This document shows, one piece after another, positions 51,845 through 60,224 of a stretch of DNA of 64,000 nt. The DNA is from Streptomyces malaysiensis subsp. samsunensis (GTDB lineage: Bacteria > Actinomycetota > Actinomycetes > Streptomycetales > Streptomycetaceae), in assembly GCF_024519315.1 (NCBI RefSeq), contig NZ_JANIIC010000022.1, forward strand, positions 1-64,000. Direction: 5' to 3'. The notes below the pieces were generated by a model. The model had not been told where the DNA came from. It ran no database searches and saw nothing but the letters and a program-made list of their open reading frames with translations. A program made the position numbers and the translations under genes. Each line of letters opens with the position of its first letter. Positions within the stretch are counted from its first letter, which is position 1.

Positions 51845-52642
51845 TCAGTACGCCGGGCGCGGCGGCGGATAGCCGTAGCCGTAGGACGGCGGCGCGGCGG
51901 GCGCGGTGCCATAGGCATCGCGGTCGAAGAAGGGGCGGGCATTGGCCCGCATCCACATGGCGACGGGGTCGTACTCGTCGGAGAGCGCGACCGTGGAGAC
52001 CGGCAGCCCGTCCGGCACGGCGTTGATCGACTGCTCCATCATCACCCGCACCGACTGCACCGCCGCCGCCCCGGTGTCGTACAGATCCAGGCCGATCGCC
52101 AGATACGGGGCGCCCAGCGCGGGCTGCACCCAGGCGCGGCGCAGCGACCGCACCGCGGCGGTGCGATGCGCGTTCTGCCCCAACAGCGCGTAGAACTGGG
52201 GCAGGTCGATGCTGGGGTCGCTCAGCCGCAGCGGCCCGGCGGGCAGCCGGTCGAGACCGCCCGCGATCCGGCGCAGATCCGGCCAGGGGATGCCCACTCC
52301 GCCGCCGGGGGCGTGCGGATTGAGCCAGAGGCCGTAGCGGTCGCGGTAGAGGGAGTCGGCGATGAGGCGCCCGTCGACCACCTCATGCGCACGGTTCCAG
52401 CCACTGGCGGCCAGCTCCTGGGCGGAGGTCACGCACGGGGCGTAACCGAGGCCGTCCACATCCATGTTCCCGTACTGGGCATCGGGCGAGCCGGGCGCAC
52501 CGTGCCACAGCAACATCCAGACCTGGCCCTCGCCGATGGCGCGGAGCAGCGCCTCATAGGCGTCGTACCGGCCGGGAGCGACCTGCTGCAACGCTCGCTC
52601 GACCTGGCCGGCCACCGCCCCCCAATCCGCGCCCGCGCTCAC
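51845..52642 (-). CDS. SseB-like protein 2 (enhanced serine sensitivity family)
   Basis: 265 aa resembling the C-terminal domain of SseB, whose overproduction or loss alters serine sensitivity in E. coli. It contains AIGLDLYDTGAA and the conserved tail RANARPFFDRD, followed by a Pro/Tyr/Gly-rich end that may be shaped by the adjacent repeats. No catalytic motif. It follows the other SseB-like gene after 111 bp and probably belongs to the same transcript. Confidence 0.82.
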   Translation of the reverse strand: MSAGADWGAVAGQVERALQQVAPGRYDAYEALLRAIGEGQVWMLLWHGAPGSPDAQYGNMDVDGLGYAPCVTSAQELAASGWNRAHEVVDGRLIADSLYRDRYGLWLNPHAPGGGVGIPWPDLRRIAGGLDRLPAGPLRLSDPSIDLPQFYALLGQNAHRTAAVRSLRRAWVQPALGAPYLAIGLDLYDTGAAAVQSVRVMMEQSINAVPDGLPVSTVALSDEYDPVAMWMRANARPFFDRDAYGTAPAAPPSYGYGYPPPRPAY

Positions 52643-52753
52643 CTGGGTCCGCCCCTTCTCTCGGCCTTGCCCGCACCTCCCCGGGGCGCGTGCCCGCGCC
52701 CCGCCTGGTCATCAAACCAGCTTACGGGCCCCGGCAGCGGACCCTGGGGCGCG

Positions 52754-53560
52754 TCAGAGGTCACGGTCGTAGAACGGCCGTACGCGCGACACCATCCAGT
52801 CGGCCACCGGATCCCCCTGCGCCACGTCCAGCAGCACCAGCTGAACCTTCCACGGCACCGGCACCGAGCCGAGGGCCCGGCCCAGCGCGTCCACCGCGAG
52901 CGCCTGCCCCTCCGGGCCCGGGGCCTCGACCTGCACACCGACGAAGAGCGCCGGTTCGCCGCCCTCGACGCTGGCCAGGGCGCGCCGGGCGGTCCGCACC
53001 CCGGTGTCCTTGGCGAACTCGATCCCGGCGGCGGCCAGGAAGTCCACCGGCTCGTCCTGCCAGTCCGGTTCGAAGAGCCGCACCCGGCCACCGGGCGCCG
53101 GGCCGTCGAGCTCGGTGCGCCCGGCGCGGCACAGCTCCCGGACCGCGGGCGGCGGCAGCGGTACGACCACCGCGCCCCCGGGGTTCACCGCGATGCCGAG
53201 CTGGGGCGGCAGCCCGCGGGCGAAGTCCACGGCCGGGGCGACGGTGAAGGACATATGGGAGCCGACGAGCTGGAGGAACTGCTGCTCGGAGCTGAACACC
53301 GGGACATACGCGCCGCCCTCGATCTCCATCGTGGGCAGATCGAGGCTCGGGCTGTCCGGGCCCCCGCCGTTGGGCAGCGGCACCCAGATATGGCTGCGGG
53401 AGAGCGTCTCGACGATGCGCGCCCCGGCTCCGGGGACGTCGATCGAGGCGGCCATCACCTCTTCGAGCTCATTGCCGGGAAAGGCCGGATGCGCGGCATA
53501 CGCGCCGCCGGGGAATCCTCCGTGATCCGGGGCCATACCGTACTGCTCCGGGAAGCTCAT
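52754..53560 (-). CDS. SseB-like protein 1 (enhanced serine sensitivity family)
   Basis: 268 aa beginning MSFPEQYGMAPDHGG. An SseB N-terminal domain (about residues 28-135, with IWVPLPNGGG and PVFSSEQQFLQ) and C-terminal domain (about 155-268, ending VSRVRPFYDRDL) are both visible. The biochemical role is unknown. Its placement two genes from a glycine riboswitch and gcv-glyA-sdaA fits a role around serine/glycine balance. The frame is open to 53806, but the ATG at 53560 fits the homology. Confidence 0.87.
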   Translation of the reverse strand: MSFPEQYGMAPDHGGFPGGAYAAHPAFPGNELEEVMAASIDVPGAGARIVETLSRSHIWVPLPNGGGPDSPSLDLPTMEIEGGAYVPVFSSEQQFLQLVGSHMSFTVAPAVDFARGLPPQLGIAVNPGGAVVVPLPPPAVRELCRAGRTELDGPAPGGRVRLFEPDWQDEPVDFLAAAGIEFAKDTGVRTARRALASVEGGEPALFVGVQVEAPGPEGQALAVDALGRALGSVPVPWKVQLVLLDVAQGDPVADWMVSRVRPFYDRDL

Positions 53561-53691
53561 CTTCGTCCAACCGCCATCTCGTCCGACCTGCCCAAAGCAC
53601 CCTAACGGCTGGACGGCCCAGGGCCAGCGGGGCGACGGCATCTCCACAGCACTTCCCCACCTCGCCCGGCCGGGCCGCCGTGACGGCGAGT

Positions 53692-53726
53692 GACGCCCCG
53701 TGGCCGATTTCCGGCCACGGGGCGTC
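53692..53726 (-). terminator. Perfect 15-bp hairpin behind the P-loop gene
   Basis: GACGCCCCGTGGCCG and its exact complement flank a 5-base loop (53707-53711). It lies 99 bp behind the stop of the P-loop gene (53825) and about 130 bp before the SseB-like start, so it should end the former transcript. There is no U-run, as usual in Streptomyces. Confidence 0.75.
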
Positions 53727-53824
53727 TGACGCTCCCCCACCTCACCGGGGAGCCGCCCGGGGTCCACTCGGGCTCCCCCGGGGTCCGCCTGGGAGACCGG
53801 GCCCACTCGCCCCGGAGACGGGGC

Positions 53825-54523
53825 TCATTCGAAGGAGATGCAGCGCAGCGCGCTCGCGGTCGACCGGTCCAGCAGCACCGCCGAGGCGCACCCCTCCGGC
53901 GGCCGCCCCTCCTCGATCCCGGTGATCAGCCGCCGCATGGCGCGCAGATGGCGGCCGAAGGCGTAGCCGGAGACCCCGCGGCCGCGGGCGGCCTGGCCCT
54001 CCAGGGCCACCGCGCCGTCCACGTCCAGCAGCACCATATGGAGGCTGCGGCCCCGGCGCCGTACGTCCCGGGCCAGCCAGCGGCGGACCCACGGCAGCGC
54101 ACCGCAGTCATGGACCACGACGCTCACGTTCGAGCGCAGCGCCCGGCGCAGCCCGGCGTAGTGGGTGTACCGGACCAGCGGGCGGTAGAGCGCGTACGGC
54201 AGCCAGCCGGGCAGCCGGCGCTCCCACGCCTCGCGGGTGTTCTGCGAGTCCACCCTGATGACGACCGAGCCCGTCTCGTCCAGGAGCGGCACGGTCCGGT
54301 TGATCAGCGTGCTCTTGCCACTGCCCGGCAGCCCGGAGGCGACCAGCACGTCCCCCGCCGGAAAGCGGAGCTCCCGCGTGCCCGCGCCGCCGTCCCGCGC
54401 CTCGTCGCGCAGATCGTGCACCGGGGCTCTTCGGCCGGGGCGTGCCGTCGACCCGGAGGGGGTACGGCCACGCCGCGCCGGCAGGAGCCTCTGTGTTGTC
54501 GCGTACGTTTCCTGCCCATGCAC
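53825..54523 (-). CDS. P-loop kinase-like ATPase
   Basis: 232 aa. After a basic, probably flexible 50-residue start, Walker A GLPGSGKST lies at residues 64-72; VVIRVDSQNTR follows and VVVHDCGALPWV and HMVLLDVDG provide further nucleotide-binding strands. The fold resembles small predicted kinases of the zeta-toxin/adenylylsulfate kinase type, but the substrate is unknown. It is divergent from the riboswitch-led gcv genes. Confidence 0.83.
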   Translation of the reverse strand: MHGQETYATTQRLLPARRGRTPSGSTARPGRRAPVHDLRDEARDGGAGTRELRFPAGDVLVASGLPGSGKSTLINRTVPLLDETGSVVIRVDSQNTREAWERRLPGWLPYALYRPLVRYTHYAGLRRALRSNVSVVVHDCGALPWVRRWLARDVRRRGRSLHMVLLDVDGAVALEGQAARGRGVSGYAFGRHLRAMRRLITGIEEGRPPEGCASAVLLDRSTASALRCISFE

Positions 54524-54697
54524 CGTGATCGTCCTCCCAGGTCGGTCAACGCTGCTCGTACCCGCAGAGTGTCAAGAAAAGGTAATGTCCATCAAGGCTG
54601 CCTCCGCCGGGCGCCCGGCGCCCGCTCGGTTCGGGGCTTCCCTTCTCGGCCATACATGCGATGATGTGGCCGCAACTCCATACCGGCCGTTTGAATC

Positions 54698-54911
54698 CGC
54701 GCGGGAGAGTCCTTGGTCACCGGCATCCATGCCGGGCGTCCAGGGCGCCGAAGGAGCAAGCCCTCCCTTGAATCTCTCAGGCCCCTGATACCGCGCGGAC
54801 GAGGCAGATCTGAAAAGCGGGCCGCGCGGGCGCGGCTCCACCCAAGGTGCAAGCCGGGCCCCTTACGGGCGTCACGGCGAACCTCTCAGGTTCCGATGAC
54901 AGATGGGGAGG
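54698..54911 (+). ncRNA. Tandem glycine riboswitch
   Basis: Two consecutive glycine aptamers. The first spans about 54698-54818, with the core AAGGAGCAAGCC and the closing CTCTCAGG; the second about 54819-54911, with CCAAGGTGCAAGCC, CTCTCAGG and GATGACAGATGGGG. This is the classic two-aptamer arrangement upstream of gcvT, where glycine binding turns on expression. The gcvT start is 64 bp downstream. Boundaries are approximate. Confidence 0.93.
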
Positions 54912-54974
54912 ACGCACGCGTCCTTGCCGTCCGTCCACGCCGTAGCGCGACCCCGACCTTCTGGAGCCTGAATC

Positions 54975-56102
54975 GTGACCGACGCCCCGCCCACCCCACG
55001 CCGCACCGCGCTGGACGCGCGGCACCGTGCGCTCGGCGCCACCATGACCGACTTCGCCGGCTGGGAGATGCCGCTGCGCTACGGCAGTGAGCGCGATGAG
55101 CACACCGCGGTGCGCACCCGCGCCGGGCTCTTCGACCTCTCCCACATGGGTGAGATCTCTCTCATCGGCCCGCGGGCCGGGCAGGCCCTGGACCACGCGC
55201 TGGTGGGCCGGCTGTCCGCGCTCGCCGTCGGCCGGGCCCGCTACACCATGATCTGCGACACCGAGGGCGGCATCCTGGACGACCTGATCGTCTACCGCCT
55301 CGGCGACGAGGAGTTCCTGGTGGTGGCCAACGCCGCCAACGCCCAGGTGGTGCTGGACGCGCTGACCGAGCGGGCGAGCGGCTTCGAGACGGCCGTGAGG
55401 GACGACCGCGAGGCGTATGCGCTGATCGCCGTCCAGGGGCCCGAGTCCCCGGGGATCCTGAAGCGCCTGACCGACGCCGACCTGGACGGGCTGAAGTACT
55501 ACGCCGGGCTGCCCGGCACCGTCGCGGGCGTCCCCGCCATGATCGCCCGCACCGGCTACACGGGCGAGGACGGCTTCGAGCTGTTCCTGGCGCCGGACGA
55601 CGCCGAGCGGGTCTGGGACGCGCTGACCGAGGCCGGGGCGCCGGTGGGCCTGGTGCCCTGCGGGCTGTCCTGCCGGGACACCCTGCGGCTGGAGGCGGGC
55701 ATGCCGCTGTACGGGCATGAGCTGACCAGCGACACCACCCCCTTCGACGCGGGGCTCGGCCGGGTGGTGAAGCTGGACAAGCCGGGCGACTTCGTCGGCC
55801 GCCAGGCCCTGGAGGCCGCGTCCCGCCAGGCGGACACCGTCAGCCCGCGCACCCTGGTCGGCCTGATCGCCGAGGGCCGCCGGGTGCCGCGCGCCGGATA
55901 CGCGGTGGTGGCCGCCGACGGCTCACGGATCGGCCAGGTCACCTCGGGCGCGCCCTCGCCGACGCTGGGCAAGCCGATCGCGATGGCGTATGTGGACGTG
56001 GAGTACGCCAAGCCCGGCACCGAGGGGGTCTCGGTGGACATCCGGGGCACCCGGGAGCCGTACGAGGTCGTGGCGCTCCCCTTCTACCGGCGCGAGCGCT
56101 GA
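54975..56102 (+). CDS. gcvT: Glycine cleavage system T protein (aminomethyltransferase)
   Basis: 375-aa GcvT, which takes the aminomethyl group from lipoyl-GcvH, releases ammonia and makes methylenetetrahydrofolate. The N-terminal LFDLSHMGEI and IARTGYTGEDGFELF segments and the C-terminal barrel with CRDTLRLEAGMPLYGHEL are complete. The GTG at 54975 follows CTGGAG. It is preceded by the tandem riboswitch and followed by gcvH, glyA and sdaA. The P protein gene (gcvP) is not in this window. Confidence 0.97.
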   Translation: MTDAPPTPRRTALDARHRALGATMTDFAGWEMPLRYGSERDEHTAVRTRAGLFDLSHMGEISLIGPRAGQALDHALVGRLSALAVGRARYTMICDTEGGILDDLIVYRLGDEEFLVVANAANAQVVLDALTERASGFETAVRDDREAYALIAVQGPESPGILKRLTDADLDGLKYYAGLPGTVAGVPAMIARTGYTGEDGFELFLAPDDAERVWDALTEAGAPVGLVPCGLSCRDTLRLEAGMPLYGHELTSDTTPFDAGLGRVVKLDKPGDFVGRQALEAASRQADTVSPRTLVGLIAEGRRVPRAGYAVVAADGSRIGQVTSGAPSPTLGKPIAMAYVDVEYAKPGTEGVSVDIRGTREPYEVVALPFYRRER

Positions 56103-56128
56103 GCGGGCCCCGGCCCGTGTCCCATCGG

Positions 56129-56180
56129 CGTCCTCCGGCCCACCGCGTCCCATCCGCGTCCTCCGGCCCACCGCGTCCCC
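56129..56180. repeat. Two 24-bp direct repeats between gcvT and gcvH
   Basis: GCGTCCTCCGGCCCACCGCGTCCC occurs at 56129-56152 and 56157-56180. The rest of the 172-bp gap contains further CGTCCC-like units. No small gene or hairpin is evident. Confidence 0.7.
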
Positions 56181-56274
56181 TCGGCGCCGTGACCCCATCG
56201 GTGTCCCCGGCGTCTCGTCCCACCAGCTAAGACCCGTTTCCCAAACACTCCCCCGTATCCAGGAGAATCGGACC

Positions 56275-56655
56275 ATGAGCAACCCCCAGCAGCTGCGCTA
56301 CAGCAAGGAGCACGAGTGGCTGTCGGCCGCCGACGCGGACGGCGTGTCGACGATCGGCATCACCGAATTCGCGGCCAACGCGCTCGGCGATGTCGTCTAT
56401 GTCCAGCTTCCGGACGTCGGCTCTGCCGTCACCGCCGGTGAAACCTGCGGAGAGCTGGAGTCCACCAAGTCGGTCAGCGACCTGTACGCGCCCGTCTCCG
56501 GTGAGGTCACCGAGATCAACGAGGACGTGGTGAATGATCCGGCGCTGGTGAATTCCGCCCCCTTCGAGGGCGGCTGGCTGTTCAAGGTGCGGGTGGCGAA
56601 CGAGCCGGAGGAGCTGCTCTCCGCCGACGAGTACACCGCCTTCGCCGAAAACTGA
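56275..56655 (+). CDS. gcvH: Glycine cleavage system H protein
   Basis: 126-aa carrier whose lipoyl arm shuttles the aminomethyl group between P, T and L proteins. The lipoylation lysine lies in ELESTKSVSDLYAP (about residue 65). The ATG follows AGGAG at nine bases. Length and sequence are normal for the family. It is 172 bp after gcvT and 25 bp before glyA. Confidence 0.97.
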   Translation: MSNPQQLRYSKEHEWLSAADADGVSTIGITEFAANALGDVVYVQLPDVGSAVTAGETCGELESTKSVSDLYAPVSGEVTEINEDVVNDPALVNSAPFEGGWLFKVRVANEPEELLSADEYTAFAEN

Positions 56656-56680
56656 CCCTCCTCTTTCGATCGGGACCTCG

Positions 56681-57946
56681 ATGTCGCTTCTCAACAGCTC
56701 CCTGCACGAGCTCGACCCGGACGTCGCCGCTGCTGTCGACGCCGAACTCCACCGCCAGCAGTCCACCCTGGAGATGATCGCCTCGGAGAACTTCGCTCCG
56801 GCGGCGGTGATGGAGGCCCAGGGCTCGGTCCTGACCAACAAGTATGCCGAGGGCTATCCAGGCCGCCGCTACTACGGCGGCTGTGAGCATGTCGATGTGG
56901 TCGAGCAGATCGCCATCGACCGGGTCAAGGAGCTCTTCGGCGCCGAGGCGGCGAACGTCCAGCCGCATTCGGGCGCACAGGCCAACGCGGCCGCGATGTT
57001 CGCCCTGCTCTCCCCCGGCGACACCATCCTGGGGCTGAACCTGGCGCACGGCGGCCATCTGACCCATGGCATGAAGATCAACTTCTCCGGCAAGCTCTAC
57101 AACGTGGTGCCCTACCACGTGGACGCCGAGACCGGTCTGGTCGACATGGACGAGGTCGAGCGGCTGGCCAAGGAACACCGCCCCAAGCTGGTGATCGCGG
57201 GCTGGTCGGCCTACCCCCGCCAGCTGGACTTCGCGGCCTTCCGCCGGATCGCGGACGAGGTCGGCGCGTATCTGATGGTCGACATGGCCCACTTCGCGGG
57301 TCTGGTGGCGGCCGGGCTGCACCCCTCGCCCGTACCGCACGCCCATGTGGTGACCACCACCACGCACAAGACCCTGGGCGGTCCGCGCGGTGGCGTGATC
57401 CTCTCCACCGCCGAGCTGGCCAAGAAGATCAACTCGGCGGTCTTCCCCGGTCAGCAGGGCGGCCCGCTGGAGCATGTGATCGCGGCGAAGGCGGTGTCCT
57501 TCAAGGTCGCGGCGAGCTCGGCCTTCAAGGAGCGCCAGGAGCGCACCCTGGAGGGCGCGAAGATCCTCGCCGAGCGCCTGACCCAGCCGGATGTGCGCGA
57601 GGCGGGCGTCGCCGTCCTCTCCGGCGGCACCGACGTCCATCTGGTCCTGGTCGATCTGCGCGACTCCGAGCTGGACGGGCGGCAGGCCGAGGACCGGCTC
57701 CACGAGGTCGGCATCACGGTCAACCGCAACGCGATCCCGAACGACCCGCGGCCCCCGATGGTCACCTCGGGTCTGCGGATCGGCACCCCGGCGCTGGCCA
57801 CGCGCGGCTTCACCGCGGACGACTTCCGCGAGGTCGCCGACGTGATCGCGCAGACGCTCAAGCCGTCCCACGACGCGGAGGCGCTGAAGGCCCGGGTCAC
57901 CGCCCTGGCCGACAAGCACCCGCTGTACGCGCGTCTGTCCAGGTAA
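56681..57946 (+). CDS. glyA: Serine hydroxymethyltransferase
   Basis: 421-aa PLP enzyme interconverting glycine plus methylenetetrahydrofolate with serine. Motifs include EMIASENFAPAAVMEAQGS, the PLP lysine in TTTTHKTLGGPRGG and the C-terminal TSGLRIGTPALATRGF. Next to gcvT-gcvH it can use the one-carbon unit released from one glycine to turn another into serine. A GC-rich inverted repeat after its stop (around 57978-58012) may reduce read-through into sdaA. Confidence 0.97.
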   Translation: MSLLNSSLHELDPDVAAAVDAELHRQQSTLEMIASENFAPAAVMEAQGSVLTNKYAEGYPGRRYYGGCEHVDVVEQIAIDRVKELFGAEAANVQPHSGAQANAAAMFALLSPGDTILGLNLAHGGHLTHGMKINFSGKLYNVVPYHVDAETGLVDMDEVERLAKEHRPKLVIAGWSAYPRQLDFAAFRRIADEVGAYLMVDMAHFAGLVAAGLHPSPVPHAHVVTTTTHKTLGGPRGGVILSTAELAKKINSAVFPGQQGGPLEHVIAAKAVSFKVAASSAFKERQERTLEGAKILAERLTQPDVREAGVAVLSGGTDVHLVLVDLRDSELDGRQAEDRLHEVGITVNRNAIPNDPRPPMVTSGLRIGTPALATRGFTADDFREVADVIAQTLKPSHDAEALKARVTALADKHPLYARLSR

Positions 57947-58045
57947 CCCGGAGTAACTCCCGCCGTAACCCGGACACGGGGGGCGCGCCCCCGCCGGCGC
58001 GCCCCCGCCGCACCAGCCCCACACGGCGCATAGGCACGGCGCATA

Positions 58046-58084
58046 CGCACGGCCTGCACGCACGGCCCGCACGCACGGCCCGCA
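58046..58084. repeat. 13-bp tandem repeat, three copies
   Basis: CGCACGGCCYGCA is repeated three times in the glyA-sdaA gap, with further related CACGGCGCA units just upstream. No gene is visible in the gap. Confidence 0.8.
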
Positions 58085-58135
58085 CGCTTCCCGGCGGGCA
58101 CACGCTTCCCCGGCGTGCAGATGAAGGAGTCCCCA

Positions 58136-59518
58136 GTGGCCATTTCCGTATTCGACCTCTTCTCGATCGGCATCGGCCCGTCCAGTTCGCACACCGTCGG
58201 CCCGATGCGGGCCTCGCGGATGTTCGTCCGCCGGCTGAAGAACGAGGGCCTGCTGGCCCACACCACCTCCGTCCGTGCCGAACTCTTCGGCTCGCTGGGC
58301 GCCACCGGCCATGGCCATGGCACCCCGAAGGCCGTGCTGCTGGGCCTGGAGGGCCACTCCCCGCGCACCGTCGAGGTCGAGACCGCCGACGACGAGGTGG
58401 AGCGCATCCGCACCAGCAAGCGACTGCGGCTGCTCGGCGCCGAGATCGGCCCCGGCCAGGAGATCGACTTCGATCCGTCGGCCCAGCTGATCCTGCACCG
58501 CCGCCGCTCCCTGCCGTACCACGCCAACGGCATGACGCTGTGCGCGTACGACGCCGAGGGCCATCCGCTGCTGGAGAAGACGTACTACTCGGTCGGCGGC
58601 GGCTTCGTGGTGGACGAGGACGCGGTCGGCGAGGACCGCATCAAACTCGACGACACCGTCCTCACCCACCCCTTCCGCACCGGCGACGAGCTGCTGCGGC
58701 TCTCCCAGGAGACGGGGCTGTCCATCTCCGCCCTGATGCTGGAGAACGAGAAGGCGTGGCGCACGGAGCAGGAGATCCGCGCGGGCCTGCTGGAGATCTG
58801 GCACGTCATGGAGAAGTGCGTGGCCCGCGGCATGTCCCGGGAGGGCATCCTGCCCGGCGGCCTCAAGGTCCGCCGCCGCGCCGCCACCGCCGCCCGCGCC
58901 CTGCGCTCCGAGGGCGACCCGGCCCCCCGCGCCATGGAGTGGGTGACCCTCTACGCCATGGCGGTCAACGAGGAGAACGCGGCCGGCGGCCGCGTGGTCA
59001 CCGCCCCCACCAACGGCGCGGCGGGCATCATCCCCGCCGTCCTGCACTACTACACCCGCTTCGTCCCCGGCGCCGACGAGGACGGCGTCATCCGCTTCCT
59101 CCTCGCCGCGGGCGCCATCGGCATGCTCTTCAAGGAGAACGCCTCGATCTCCGGCGCCGAGGTCGGCTGCCAGGGCGAGGTCGGCTCCGCCTGCTCCATG
59201 GCCGCCGGCGGCCTGGCCGAGGTCCTGGGCGGCTCCCCGGAACAGGTCGAGAACGCCGCCGAGATCGGTATGGAACACAACCTCGGCCTCACCTGCGACC
59301 CCGTCGGCGGCCTCGTCCAGATCCCCTGCATCGAGCGCAACGGCATGGCCGGGGTCAAGGCCGTCACCGCCGCCCGTATGTCGCTCCGCGGCGACGGCCG
59401 CCACCATGTCTCCCTCGACAAGGTCATCAAGACGATGAAGCAGACGGGCGCCGATATGAAGGTCAAATACAAGGAGACGGCCCGGGGCGGGCTCGCGGTG
59501 AACGTCATCGAGTGCTGA
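58136..59518 (+). CDS. sdaA: L-serine ammonia-lyase (iron-sulfur type)
   Basis: 460-aa single-chain L-serine dehydratase converting serine to pyruvate and ammonia. The N-terminal domain begins VFDLFSIGIGPSSSHTVGPM; the catalytic part contains TNGAAGIIPAVL and cysteines in GCQGEVGSACSM and IPCIERNGMAG, the likely [4Fe-4S] ligands. The GTG at 58136 follows AAGGAG at ideal spacing. As last gene of the riboswitch-led group it gives glycine carbon an exit to pyruvate. A perfect hairpin at 59577-59604 ends the gene. Confidence 0.96.
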   Translation: MAISVFDLFSIGIGPSSSHTVGPMRASRMFVRRLKNEGLLAHTTSVRAELFGSLGATGHGHGTPKAVLLGLEGHSPRTVEVETADDEVERIRTSKRLRLLGAEIGPGQEIDFDPSAQLILHRRRSLPYHANGMTLCAYDAEGHPLLEKTYYSVGGGFVVDEDAVGEDRIKLDDTVLTHPFRTGDELLRLSQETGLSISALMLENEKAWRTEQEIRAGLLEIWHVMEKCVARGMSREGILPGGLKVRRRAATAARALRSEGDPAPRAMEWVTLYAMAVNEENAAGGRVVTAPTNGAAGIIPAVLHYYTRFVPGADEDGVIRFLLAAGAIGMLFKENASISGAEVGCQGEVGSACSMAAGGLAEVLGGSPEQVENAAEIGMEHNLGLTCDPVGGLVQIPCIERNGMAGVKAVTAARMSLRGDGRHHVSLDKVIKTMKQTGADMKVKYKETARGGLAVNVIEC

Positions 59519-59576
59519 AACACCCCGTCGAGCGCTGAGGGCAACCGGCTCCAGCCGGGTCCGTCGCGACGGAGCG

Positions 59577-59604
59577 GCCCGCCGGATGTCACACTCCGGC
59601 GGGC
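59577..59604 (+). terminator. sdaA terminator hairpin
   Basis: GCCCGCCGGA and TCCGGCGGGC form a perfect 10-bp stem around the 8-base loop TGTCACAC, followed by TGTTCT. It lies 58 bp behind the sdaA stop. The loop is also the -35 element of the next promoter. Confidence 0.8.
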
Positions 59605-59613
59605 TGTTCTGTC
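59587..59613 (+). promoter_or_regulatory. ECF41-type promoter upstream of the CMD-sigma operon
   Basis: TGTCACA (59587-59593), a 16-bp spacer and TGTC (59610-59613) match the ECF41 promoter TGTCACA-N16-CGTC that I recall from published work, with one change in the -10. It lies 54 bp before the carboxymuconolactone decarboxylase-like gene whose partner is an ECF41 sigma factor, so autoregulation is expected. Confidence 0.75.
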
Positions 59614-59666
59614 GCACCTGCGGAAGCCATTGCCACCACAGGCGCGACACGATGGAGAGACCCGCC

Positions 59667-60224
59667 ATGGCCCGTATCCCGCTCACCCCGCCCAGCACTC
59701 TGCTCAACCGCCTGGGCGCCTGGTACTCCCGGCGCACCTACGGCAAGGTGCTCGACCCCGGTCTGGCCGTCGGCCACAATCCGCGGGTGCTGCTCACCTA
59801 CGTGCGCACCGAACGCGGTGCCGCCAAGTGGAACCGCCTCGACCCGGGCCTCAAGCACCTCGCGGTCATGGCCGCGGCGGCCAGGATCAACTGCTCGTGG
59901 TGCATGGACTTCGGCCACTGGGAGGCCGACGCCCTCGGGCTCCCGATGGACAAGATCTCCAGGGTCCCGCGGTGGCGCGACCACCGGGACGCCTTCACCG
60001 AGCTGGAACTGCTCGTCCTGGACTACGCCGAAGCGATGACCGAGACCGAACCCCGGGTCACCGACGAGCTCGCGGCCGCCCTGATCGAGCGGCTCGGTGA
60101 GGCGGCCTTCGTCGAACTCACCGCCATGGTCGGCCTGGAGAACTACCGCTCACGCGTCAACAGCGCCTTCGGCCTGACCAGCCAGGGCTTCTCCGACAGC
60201 TGCGCGGTACCGTCGCGGGCGTGA
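59667..60224 (+). CDS. Carboxymuconolactone decarboxylase/AhpD-like protein
   Basis: 185 aa. The AhpD-type CxxC and histidine are in NCSWCMDFGHWEAD (about residues 74-87), suggesting a redox-active disulfide. ATG at 59667 follows GGAGAG by seven bases. Its stop overlaps the sigma factor GTG (GTGA). Proteins of this family are the standard partners and targets of ECF41 sigma factors. The substrate is unknown. Confidence 0.92.
   Translation: MARIPLTPPSTLLNRLGAWYSRRTYGKVLDPGLAVGHNPRVLLTYVRTERGAAKWNRLDPGLKHLAVMAAAARINCSWCMDFGHWEADALGLPMDKISRVPRWRDHRDAFTELELLVLDYAEAMTETEPRVTDELAAALIERLGEAAFVELTAMVGLENYRSRVNSAFGLTSQGFSDSCAVPSRA

Noticed and set aside
56582..59737. A 1051-codon minus-strand frame
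   Set aside because: It runs against gcvH, glyA and sdaA, all of which have clear motifs.
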